A DNA stretch of 5,132 nt from Candidatus Rokuibacteriota bacterium (GTDB lineage: Bacteria; Methylomirabilota; Methylomirabilia; Rokubacteriales; JACPHL01): positions 1 to 5,132 of the forward strand of contig JACPHL010000080.1 in assembly GCA_016188625.1 (NCBI GenBank). The letters are read 5' to 3'. Below, piece after piece: positions 1 to 5,132 of the stretch. The notes below the pieces were generated by a model. That model made no database searches. It was not told the origin of the DNA and saw only the letters and a program-made list of their open reading frames with translations. Position 1 is the stretch's first letter, and the number at the start of each line of letters is the position of its first letter. The position numbers and the translations under genes were made by a program.

Positions 1-587
1 GCGACGGCGCGGATGGCCTTCCCCGTCTTCGTCCGCTTGACGAAGACCATGAGGCCGATCAGGAGGGGAGCGACCGTGGAGAAGAGGAAGATGTCCTTCG
101 TGGTGAAGAGGATCGTGCTCTCCTCCCCGAACAGGTACGGGGCCAGGTTGACGGTCGGGAAGATGTTGGGGTAGAGGATCTGGCTCGGGCCGTACCAGTT
201 CTGCATGATGTTCTCGAGGACGAACGAGGCCCCGATGGCGGTGATGAAGGCGATGATCCGGGGCGTGTTCCGGAGCGGCTTGTAGCAGATTCGGTCGATG
301 GTGGCGTTGAGGGTCCCGCAGCAGAGCATGGTGATCGCCATGACGACCGGGATCATCCAGACCAGGTGGTACCAGGCGACCGAGACGATCAGCGATTGCG
401 GGACGTTCAGCCAGATCAGGAGCGTGAGCGAGATGTAGAAACCCATGGCGGAGACATCGCCGTGGGCGAAGTTGATCAGCTCGATGAGGCCGTAGACCAT
501 CGTGTAGCCGAGGGCGATGAGGGCGAGATACGAGCCGGTCGTCAGGCCGTTCAGGAGTTGCTGGACGAGGACTTCAGTCCCGGTCAT
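1..587 (-). CDS. livH: LivH-type branched-chain amino acid ABC transporter permease, partial (C-terminus beyond left edge)
   Basis: Inner-membrane permease of the Liv/HAAT ABC importer, which pairs with LivM to form the channel for branched-chain amino acids. The visible 195 residues start MTGTEVLVQQLLNGLTTGSY and continue into the family's N-terminal block, with ALGYTMVYGLIELINFAHGD at about 25-44. Hydrophobic segments lie near 12-38, 44-60, 71-93, 111-129 and 167-183. PLRNTPRIIAFITAIGAS (about 104-121) and the cytoplasmic RTKTGKAIRAV loop (about 185-195) are also typical of LivH. Full-length homologues are about 290-310 residues, so roughly one third is missing, cut by the window edge rather than by mutation. 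The gene follows SBP1 by 51 bases. ATG 587 is the only in-frame start that keeps the conserved N-terminus. Oddly, the bases before it are pyrimidine-rich (ACCTCCCATCCCTCT) with no Shine-Dalgarno sequence, and a strong hairpin ends 15 bases upstream. Substrate specificity cannot be read from the permease. Confidence 0.95.
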   Translation of the reverse strand, partial: MTGTEVLVQQLLNGLTTGSYLALIALGYTMVYGLIELINFAHGDVSAMGFYISLTLLIWLNVPQSLIVSVAWYHLVWMIPVVMAITMLCCGTLNATIDRICYKPLRNTPRIIAFITAIGASFVLENIMQNWYGPSQILYPNIFPTVNLAPYLFGEESTILFTTKDIFLFSTVAPLLIGLMVFVKRTKTGKAIRAV

Positions 588-602
588 AGAGGGATGGGAG
601 GT

Positions 603-628
603 GGGGGGCCGGGGTGTCCCGGCCCCCC
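603..628 (-). terminator. Perfect 11-bp GC hairpin between SBP1 and livH (attenuator or mRNA-stabilising element)
   Basis: The arms at 603-613 and 618-628 are exact inverted complements made only of G and C, around a four-base loop (GTGT on the plus strand). The hairpin starts 10 bases after the SBP1 stop codon and ends 15 bases before the livH start. Neither strand has a T-tract after it, so it is not a standard intrinsic terminator. In other binding-protein transport operons a hairpin at this place protects the binding-protein mRNA and lowers expression of the membrane genes, as the REP elements after malE do. That role is inferred here; only the hairpin itself is seen. Confidence 0.55.
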
Positions 629-638
629 TTCTCGGACG

Positions 639-1889
639 CTACTTCTTGGGGCAGTTCTTCGGGTGCATGTCGCCGCTGATGCCGTAAAGGTACTTCCACT
701 TGCCGTCCTTGACGACCCAGGCGACCATGTCGGTTCGGTTGGTGTCACCGTTCTTGTCAAGGCTGAACTTCCCGGTGACCCCCTCGAAGTTCTTGGTGTT
801 GCGGAGCGCCTCGAGGATCTTTGCCCGGTCCTTGGCTCCCGCCCGCTTGATGGCGTCCAGGCTCACGATCGCTGCATTATAGGCGTAGAGGGCCCACCCG
901 ATCGGTTCTTCCTTGTGCTTGGCGAGGTAGTCCTTGTAGAACTTCTTCCCGACCTCGGTCGGGAGCTGGTCGGGCGGGAACGCGGCAAAGGTGATCAGCA
1001 CGTTGTCGTTCACCGCCGCCGGGGTGGCCTGGTCGATCAGGCCCGGGGAGTAGAGGCCGTCCGGGCCCATGAACTTGATCTTGGGGAACATCCCGAGGGC
1101 CTTCATCTGCTGGATGATCTGGACGCCGCCCGAGTCGATGACGAACCCGCCGTAGACCATCTCGGCCCCCGAGGCCCTGACCTTCGTCAGCAGGGCCCGG
1201 AAGTCGATGTCCACGGACTCGACGCCGTCCTGGCCGAGGACCTGAAGCCCGAGCTGCTTCGCCTTCTTGGCGAAGACGTCGGCGATCCCCTTTCCGTAAA
1301 GCTGCCGGTCGTCGAGGACGTAGACCTTCTTGTACCCCAGGCAGGCCGCCCAGGCGGCGCCGGCGTCGCCCTGGATGTCGTCGGCGGGGTGGGTCCGGAA
1401 GTAGTTGATCTTCCCGCTCGGCTGGTAGATGCCCGGCTCCCCGGGGCCGAAGCCCGCCTTGGTGAGGCCGGGGTAGGTGTTGGCCGGGGTGACCTGAGCC
1501 AACCCCGCCTTGTTGGTGATCGGCTGGGCGATCTTGGACGCGCCGGAGTTGTAGGTGGCCAGGTAGACCATCACGTCCTTGTCGGCCACGGCCTTCTGGG
1601 CGTTCTCCGCCTCGACCGTCCCGTCCCAGCTGCCGGTCGTCGGCGAAGCGTCGTCCATGTTGACGACCTGGATGCAGTAGCCGGCCACGGCCCCGCCGTA
1701 GTGCCCCACGGCGATGTCCACGGCCCGCTTCATCGCCGTCCCCTCGGGGATCATGGCCCCCTGCATGGGCCAGCTCGTGACGAGCTTGATCGTCCCCTTG
1801 GGACACTGCTGGGCGTCGCCGGCCATCGGGAGCCCGAGGGCGACGACCGCCACCAGGACAAACAGGCTCAGCCCCTTCCATCCTTTCAT
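639..1889 (-). CDS. Liv-type periplasmic amino acid-binding protein (SBP1)
   Basis: Periplasmic solute receptor of a Liv/HAAT ABC importer (type I periplasmic-binding fold), 416 residues. The N-terminus MKGWKGLSLFVLVAVVALGL is a signal peptide with a likely AGDA|QQ cleavage after residue 26; no lipobox cysteine is present, so it should be a soluble periplasmic protein. Lobe 1 begins KGTIKLVTSWPMQGA (31-45). The ligand region YNSGASKIAQPI (113-124) and VTPANTYPGLT (133-143) matches the family pattern of a Ser/Thr-rich loop followed by a (I/V)(S/T)PxNT motif. A longer loop (144-166) precedes HPADDIQGDAGAA. Lobe 2 has YKKVYVLDDRQLYGKG (186-201), and MGPDGLYSP (274-282) and the closing EGVTGKFSLDKNGD (369-382) are typical. 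Four cysteines (29, 72, 183, 413) could pair. The start at ATG 1889 is set by the signal peptide and by AGGAGG seven bases upstream; in-frame starts farther up add a basic tail that would spoil the signal. It is followed closely by livH, so both are probably co-transcribed. The exact ligand is unknown: leucine, isoleucine, valine or another HAAT substrate. Confidence 0.93.
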   Translation of the reverse strand: MKGWKGLSLFVLVAVVALGLPMAGDAQQCPKGTIKLVTSWPMQGAMIPEGTAMKRAVDIAVGHYGGAVAGYCIQVVNMDDASPTTGSWDGTVEAENAQKAVADKDVMVYLATYNSGASKIAQPITNKAGLAQVTPANTYPGLTKAGFGPGEPGIYQPSGKINYFRTHPADDIQGDAGAAWAACLGYKKVYVLDDRQLYGKGIADVFAKKAKQLGLQVLGQDGVESVDIDFRALLTKVRASGAEMVYGGFVIDSGGVQIIQQMKALGMFPKIKFMGPDGLYSPGLIDQATPAAVNDNVLITFAAFPPDQLPTEVGKKFYKDYLAKHKEEPIGWALYAYNAAIVSLDAIKRAGAKDRAKILEALRNTKNFEGVTGKFSLDKNGDTNRTDMVAWVVKDGKWKYLYGISGDMHPKNCPKK

Positions 1890-1896
1890 AGAGGTC

Positions 1897-1902
1897 CCTC
1901 CT
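1897..1902 (-). promoter_or_regulatory. Ribosome binding site of SBP1 (AGGAGG), partly inside a small stem
   Basis: On the minus strand AGGAGG lies seven bases before ATG 1889, which decides that start over two in-frame upstream candidates. The same stretch can fold: AGAGG (1900-1904, read on the minus strand) pairs perfectly with CCTCT (1890-1894) over a five-base loop, so half of the Shine-Dalgarno sequence would be paired directly against the start codon. The site is seen; any regulatory effect of the stem is inference. Confidence 0.8.
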
Positions 1903-1974
1903 CTCCGAGGTATCCGAAACGGCATAGAAGCACCAAAGAATCGGCGGGCGGCCACCCCGCCCTCTCGTCCGAGG

Positions 1975-1992
1975 CCCTCCCTCACCCCCCCC
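1975..1992 (-). promoter_or_regulatory. Candidate G-quadruplex motif in the SBP1 leader
   Basis: On the minus (coding) strand this reads eight G, TGA, GGG, A, GGG. The run of eight can supply two G-triplets with a two-base loop, which meets the usual four-tract rule with loops of 2, 3 and 1. It lies 86-103 bases before the SBP1 start codon and would be in the 5' untranslated RNA if transcription starts near 2010. The motif is seen; folding and function are not shown, and G runs are more frequent in DNA this rich in GC. Confidence 0.35.
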
Positions 1993-2017
1993 GAAGACGC
2001 TTGAAAAATGCACGCCT

Positions 2018-2046
2018 CCCCTACTATGGCCCCAGCCCCCTGTCAA
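2018..2046 (-). promoter_or_regulatory. Candidate sigma-70-type promoter for SBP1-livH
   Basis: The minus strand has a perfect -35 hexamer TTGACA at 2041-2046, about 150 bases before the SBP1 start and just downstream of the 41-base repeat copy. The -10 is poor: at 17-base spacing it reads TAGGGG (2018-2023), and at 14-base spacing TAGTAG (2021-2026). The position, in the only long gap of the window and before an SBP gene with its own good ribosome binding site, is what makes it believable. The promoters of this organism may not follow the standard consensus. Confidence 0.3.
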
Positions 2047-2057
2047 GATGCACCAGG

Positions 2058-2098
2058 CCTAGATCAGCTTGAGGGAGCGGGCCATGGCCAGCCGCTCC
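2058..2098 (-). repeat. 41-bp exact direct repeat, copy 1 (displaced copy of the dehydrogenase 3' end)
   Basis: This segment is identical to 2327-2367, the last 12 codons and the stop of the dehydrogenase plus one base on each side. It lies 269 bases further along the direction of transcription, in non-coding DNA right beside the candidate SBP1 promoter. The base beyond each end differs between the copies. Copy 1 shows no upstream reading frame resembling the dehydrogenase, so it is a detached gene tail and not the end of a second gene. Confidence 0.95.
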
Positions 2099-2300
2099 CC
2101 CCGGCCCCGTTTGGGGAGGGGGCGGTCCCGAGCGGAACGTTACGCGGAGCGGCGCGGGTCCCCGTCGTGAGCGGGCCGGGTGGGGAAGCCGGCTCGCGGG
2201 CGGAACACGACCAGGAGGGGCCCCGCCCGGCGAGCCCGAGACGGGTGCGCCGCGGAGCGTGTGGAGCAAGGGACCGACGCCTCCCACGGGGCCGTCCTGC

Positions 2301-2317
2301 GGGGGGCGGAGCCCCCC
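2301..2317 (-). terminator. GC hairpin after the dehydrogenase stop (possible factor-assisted terminator)
   Basis: A perfect 7-bp stem (2301-2307 with 2311-2317, all G/C) with a three-base loop lies 10 bases after the dehydrogenase stop codon. No T-tract follows on the minus strand, so it is not a canonical intrinsic terminator. An overlapping alternative stem, CGGAG/CTCCG on the minus strand around a G5 loop, excludes the first. Its place at the end of the livF-SBP2-dehydrogenase run supports a transcript end or 3' protection role, which is inferred. Confidence 0.4.
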
Positions 2318-2326
2318 TCCGAGTTC

Positions 2327-2367
2327 CCTAGATCAGCTTGAGGGAGCGGGCCATGGCCAGCCGCTCC
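2327..2367 (-). repeat. 41-bp exact direct repeat, copy 2 (within the dehydrogenase gene end)
   Basis: This is the in-gene copy, covering the codons for ERLAMARSLKLI, the TAG stop and one flanking base on each side. It matches 2058-2098 at all 41 positions. Since it encodes residues consistent with the LeuDH family C-terminus (AADRLAEER just before it), this is the ancestral copy and the other is the duplicate. Confidence 0.95.
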
Positions 2368-3398
2368 TCGGCCAGCCGGTCGGCGGCGCGGTAGGTGGGG
2401 ATCCGCTCCCGGCGGGCGAGGGTGATGACCTCCTTCATCCGCTCACGGATCCGCCCGACGTTCCGCCAGGCCCGCTCCCGGTTGAACCCCCCCTTCTGGA
2501 GCCGGTCGGTGTCGTAGATGGTGCCGCCAGCGTTGGCGATGTAGTCCGGGGCGTAAAGGATGCCGCGCTTGGCCAGGAGGTCGCCGTGGCGCTCCTCGCC
2601 GAGCTGGTTGTTGGCGCTCCCGCAGACGATCTTGCAGCGGAGCTCGGGGATGGTCCTGGTGTTGAGGATCCCCCCCAGGGCGTAGGGGGCGAAGATGTCG
2701 CAGGGCTGGGCGTGGATCTCGCCGGGCGGGACCGCCTTGACCCCGAGCTGGCGCCGGGCCCGATCCACCTTGGCGCGGTCGATGTCCGCCACCACGACCT
2801 TGGCCCCCTCCTTGACCAACCCCTCCAGGGCCGGCCACCCCACCGCCCCGAGCCCCTGGAGGGCCACCCGCCGCCCCTTCATGGGTTCCGAGCCGTAGAC
2901 CTCCTCGCAGCAGGCCTTCATCGCCTGCTGGACCCCGTAGGCCGTGGCCGGCCCGATGGGCCCCGCCCCGCCGCAGTGCTCCGGGAGGGTCACCACGTGC
3001 TCGGTCTCCCCGTAGAGGACCTCCATGTCGTCCAGCGTGGTCCCCACGTCCTCCCCGGTCTGGTACTCGCCGCCCAGGCTCTGGATGAACCGCCCCATGG
3101 CCCGGAGGAGCCCCTCGGTCTTCTCCGTCTTGGGGTCGCCGATGATGACGGCCTTGCCGCCGCCCAGGTTGACGCCGGCCGCCGCGTACTTGTAGGTCAT
3201 CCCGCGGGCCAGCCGGAGGGCGTCCATGATCGCCTCCTCCTCGGAGGCGTAGGTCCACATCCGGAGCCCCCCGGTGGCGGGCCCGAGGTCGGTGGAGTGG
3301 ATGGCGATGACCCCCCGCAGCCCGACCTCCCGGTTCGTGCAGAGGACGAGCTTCTTGTAGCCGTAGCGGACGAGGTAGTCGAAGATAGGGCTCTTCAT
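2328..3398 (-). CDS. bcd: Leucine/valine/phenylalanine-type NAD-dependent amino acid dehydrogenase
   Basis: Cytoplasmic enzyme of the Glu/Leu/Phe/Val dehydrogenase superfamily that reversibly deaminates a branched-chain L-amino acid to its 2-oxo acid and ammonia with NAD+ (EC 1.4.1.9 or close). It has 356 residues, near the ~364 of Bacillus leucine dehydrogenases. The N-terminal domain has LGPATGGLRMW (38-48), ARGMTYKYAAAGVNLGGGK (64-82) with the substrate lysines K70 and K82, and GEDVGTT (115-121) with catalytic D117. The NAD domain has the Rossmann motif GLGAVG (182-187) and an acidic D205 after the second strand, favouring NAD over NADP. GSANNQL (260-266) and NAGGTI (289-294) complete the active site. 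ATG 3398 aligns with family N-termini; in-frame GTG 3419 and ATG 3410 are alternatives, and none has a Shine-Dalgarno sequence. It follows SBP2 by 52 bases, which links amino acid uptake to degradation. Whether leucine, valine or phenylalanine is preferred cannot be decided. The symbol bcd follows the Bacillus enzyme. Confidence 0.93.
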   Translation of the reverse strand: MKSPIFDYLVRYGYKKLVLCTNREVGLRGVIAIHSTDLGPATGGLRMWTYASEEEAIMDALRLARGMTYKYAAAGVNLGGGKAVIIGDPKTEKTEGLLRAMGRFIQSLGGEYQTGEDVGTTLDDMEVLYGETEHVVTLPEHCGGAGPIGPATAYGVQQAMKACCEEVYGSEPMKGRRVALQGLGAVGWPALEGLVKEGAKVVVADIDRAKVDRARRQLGVKAVPPGEIHAQPCDIFAPYALGGILNTRTIPELRCKIVCGSANNQLGEERHGDLLAKRGILYAPDYIANAGGTIYDTDRLQKGGFNRERAWRNVGRIRERMKEVITLARRERIPTYRAADRLAEERLAMARSLKLI

Positions 3399-3425
3399 GG
3401 CGCGACACATTTCTAGCACAGGCGG

Positions 3426-3448
3426 CCCGGCGCCGCAAGGCGCCCGGG
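3426..3448 (-). repeat. Intercistronic GC hairpin between SBP2 and dehydrogenase
   Basis: The arm 3426-3434 pairs with 3439-3448 as a 9-bp G/C stem with one bulged base (3445) and a four-base loop (GCAA on the plus strand, TTGC in the transcript sense). It begins two bases after the SBP2 stop codon and ends 27 bases before the dehydrogenase ATG. No T-tract follows. It may stabilise the SBP2 message or reduce read-through into the dehydrogenase; that role is inferred. Confidence 0.5.
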
Positions 3449-3450
3449 GC

Positions 3451-4662
3451 TCACCTGCTGAGGGGCGGCGCGGGGATCTCGAGGGCCGCGACGACCCGGT
3501 TCTGCCCCCAGGCGGCCGGATCGTCCGAGACGACCCGGACGACGAAGTAGCGGGCTCTGAGGGGGTCGCCCTGGCCGTCGAAGCCGATCGTGCCGGTGAC
3601 GCCCCGGTAGCCCGTCACCTTCCGGACCGCCCGGCTGACCTCGGCCCGATCGGGCCGGGCCCCGCCGGCCTCCCGGATGGCCGTCGCGATCGCCAGGAGG
3701 AGGATGGCCGTCGCGTCGTACGCCTGGGCGGCGAAGGGCTCGGGCTCCTTGCCGAACCGGGTCCGGTACTCCTCGGCGAAGCCCGCCGCCTCGGGGTAGA
3801 ACCCGACCGGGCCGACGACCAGGGTGTAGTGCACGCCGACGGCGGCCGGGCCGGCGAGCCGGGCCAGGGCCGGGGAGTTCATCCCGTCCGGGCCGAGGAG
3901 CCTCGCCCGGACCCCCTTCTCCCGAGCCGCCCTGAAGAGACCGCCGGCCTGGGCGTAGATCCCGCCGAAGTAGACGAGGTCGGGGTCCCGCTCGGCGAGG
4001 CGGGCGACGATCGCCCCGACGTCGGCCCGCTCCTCGACGGCCTCGAACCCCTGGATGGCGATCCCCAGCGCCCGGGCCTTGTCGCGGAAGGCCTCCGCCA
4101 CCGCCCGGCCGTAGGGGGTCCCGTCGTGGAGGAGATAGGCCGAGGCGACCCCGAGGTGCTGCTGGGCGAAGAGCGCGGCCGCCTCCCCCTGGGCGTCGTC
4201 CCTCCCGCACACCCGGCTCACGTTGGGGTAGTTCCGGTCCGTGACCAGGGGGTTCGTGTTGGCCGGCGAGATCATGGCCAGGCTCGCCTCCCGGTAGATC
4301 TCGGAGGCGGGCAGCGTCACCCCGAGGTTCAGATGGCCGACCACCCCCACGATGGCCGGATCGGCGGAGATGATCCTGGCGTTGGCCACGCCCACGGCCG
4401 GCTTGCCCTGGTCGTCGAAGGGGACCAGCTCGACCCGGAACCCGAGCCGCTCCACCGGCCCCTTGAGCTGCTCGACGGCCAGCCGGGCCCCGAGCATGAT
4501 CGCCTCGCCCGCGGGCGCCTGGGCCCCGGACAACGGGCTTTGGGTGCCGATCTTGACGAGGCCCGCTGGTTGGGTACGGCCCCGCGTGGCGGAGGGGAGC
4601 CCCGCGACGGTCACGGCCAGGAAGAGGAGGAGCAGTCGCGCGAGCCGGCGGCGCAGTCTCAT
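3451..4662 (-). CDS. Liv-type periplasmic amino acid-binding protein (SBP2)
   Basis: Second periplasmic receptor of the Liv/HAAT type, 403 residues. The N-terminus has a strongly basic RLRRRLAR followed by LLLLFLAVTVAGLPSA, a signal peptide probably cut near residue 25; there is no lipobox. The mature protein opens VKIGTQSPLSGAQAPAGE (36-53), the standard family start. VVGHLNLGVTLPASEIY (107-123) and MISPANTNPLVTD (130-142) give the ligand loop and SPxNT motif. Then come VCGRDDAQG (151-159), SAYLLHDGTPYGR (174-186), LLGPDGMNSP (255-264) and GVTGTIGFDGQGD (354-366). Only one cysteine (152) is present, against four in SBP1, and the two proteins differ through most of their length, so they are not a recent duplication. 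The start at ATG 4662 is supported by AGGAG nine bases upstream and by the signal peptide. It lies 91 bases after livF and 52 before the dehydrogenase, probably in one transcript. Its ligand may be a branched-chain amino acid but HAAT proteins also bind amides, aromatic acids and other compounds. Confidence 0.93.
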   Translation of the reverse strand: MRLRRRLARLLLLFLAVTVAGLPSATRGRTQPAGLVKIGTQSPLSGAQAPAGEAIMLGARLAVEQLKGPVERLGFRVELVPFDDQGKPAVGVANARIISADPAIVGVVGHLNLGVTLPASEIYREASLAMISPANTNPLVTDRNYPNVSRVCGRDDAQGEAAALFAQQHLGVASAYLLHDGTPYGRAVAEAFRDKARALGIAIQGFEAVEERADVGAIVARLAERDPDLVYFGGIYAQAGGLFRAAREKGVRARLLGPDGMNSPALARLAGPAAVGVHYTLVVGPVGFYPEAAGFAEEYRTRFGKEPEPFAAQAYDATAILLLAIATAIREAGGARPDRAEVSRAVRKVTGYRGVTGTIGFDGQGDPLRARYFVVRVVSDDPAAWGQNRVVAALEIPAPPLSR

Positions 4663-4671
4663 GCTCTCCCG

Positions 4672-4676
4672 CTCCT
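4672..4676 (-). promoter_or_regulatory. Ribosome binding site of SBP2 (AGGAG)
   Basis: AGGAG on the minus strand ends nine bases before ATG 4662. A second purine block, GGGAG at 4666-4670, is only three bases from the start codon and is probably too close to act. This site fixes the start that gives a complete signal peptide. Confidence 0.65.
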
Positions 4677-4716
4677 AACGGGCGCCGAAGAACCCGATCG
4701 GGGAGAACGCCAACGC

Positions 4717-4730
4717 CCGGCCGAGGCCGG
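4717..4730 (-). repeat. Small GC inverted repeat between livF and SBP2
   Basis: CCGGCC at 4717-4722 is the exact inverted complement of GGCCGG at 4725-4730, allowing a 5-bp stem with a four-base loop in the 91-base gap. A second palindrome, CCCGATCGGG, is at 4693-4702. Neither is followed by a T-tract. Both are short enough to occur by chance in DNA of this composition, so they are recorded mainly because the other gaps also carry hairpins. Confidence 0.3.
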
Positions 4731-4753
4731 ACAGCGCGCCCACTGCGGGCATC

Positions 4754-5132
<379 letters not shown>

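Larger units (their letters stand above)
1890..2327. other. 438-base non-coding gap between the dehydrogenase and SBP1
   Basis: No convincing gene was found here on either strand; open frames through it are low-complexity products of high GC. From right to left it holds a GC hairpin just after the dehydrogenase stop (2301-2317), a very GC-rich 228-base stretch (2099-2326) with short palindromes such as GGGGCCCC at 2217-2224, a 41-base copy of the dehydrogenase 3' end (2058-2098), a TTGACA element (2041-2046), a locally AT-rich spot (2001-2009), a G-tract cluster (1975-1992 on the minus strand) and the SBP1 ribosome binding site. It most likely contains the end of one transcription unit and the promoter and leader of the next. 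Confidence 0.6.

Noticed and set aside
1890-1985. Extended SBP1 N-terminus starting at GTG 1985 or at ATG 1925
   Set aside because: The extension puts a basic, low-complexity tail before a textbook signal peptide, and only ATG 1889 has a well-spaced AGGAGG.
366-2072. Long plus-strand open frame (568 codons) opposite livH and SBP1
   Set aside because: It is antisense to two well-supported genes, has low-complexity G/R/P/D/V-rich composition and no recognisable motif. Long antisense frames are expected opposite high-GC genes.
2024-2287. Minus-strand frame of 87 codons in the 438-bp gap
   Set aside because: It has a P/G/R-rich composition, no motif and no good ribosome binding site, and it crosses the repeat copy in a frame different from the dehydrogenase.
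2099-2326. tRNA or other known RNA gene in the gap
   Set aside because: I could not find a cloverleaf, T-loop consensus or CCA end. Short palindromes alone do not support an RNA gene.
2259-3416. Plus-strand open frame (385 codons) opposite the dehydrogenase
   Set aside because: It mirrors the dehydrogenase in another frame and has no family motif. It shares a short peptide with another spurious frame (2008-2331) only because of the 41-bp DNA repeat.

Overview
The window is a high-GC stretch of bacterial DNA in which every recognisable gene lies on the minus strand. It is part of a branched-chain amino acid (Liv/HAAT-family ABC) uptake locus with a leucine-type amino acid dehydrogenase embedded in it. 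In the direction of transcription (right to left) the order is: the C-terminal part of the ATPase livF (cut by the right edge), a Liv-type periplasmic binding protein (SBP2), a Leu/Phe/Val dehydrogenase, a 438-base non-coding gap, a second and clearly different Liv-type binding protein (SBP1), and the N-terminal two thirds of the permease livH (cut by the left edge). livG and livM are not in view.

The organism cannot be named from the sequence. High GC, secreted binding proteins with ordinary (non-lipoprotein) signal peptides and the binding-protein-rich Liv locus suggest a Gram-negative-type envelope. An uncultured soil or sediment lineage such as Rokubacteria/Methylomirabilota, or a proteobacterium, would fit, but this is a weak inference.

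Functionally, the binding proteins capture leucine, isoleucine, valine or related compounds in the periplasm, LivH (with LivM) forms the channel, and LivF (with LivG) hydrolyses ATP. The dehydrogenase would oxidatively deaminate the imported amino acid to its 2-oxo acid with NAD+, so uptake and the first catabolic step sit together. The 438-base gap splits the genes into two probable transcription units: livF-SBP2-dehydrogenase, then SBP1-livH.

The non-coding DNA holds the least ordinary features. An exact 41-base copy of the 3' end of the dehydrogenase gene, including its stop codon, sits 269 bases downstream. All four gaps between genes carry G/C-only hairpins. The two genes that follow the short ~50-base hairpin gaps (dehydrogenase and livH) have no Shine-Dalgarno sequence, while both binding-protein genes do. 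The presumed leader of SBP1 has a G-quadruplex motif. I see no mobile element, CRISPR array, RNA gene or clearly new system; the protein-coding content is conventional.
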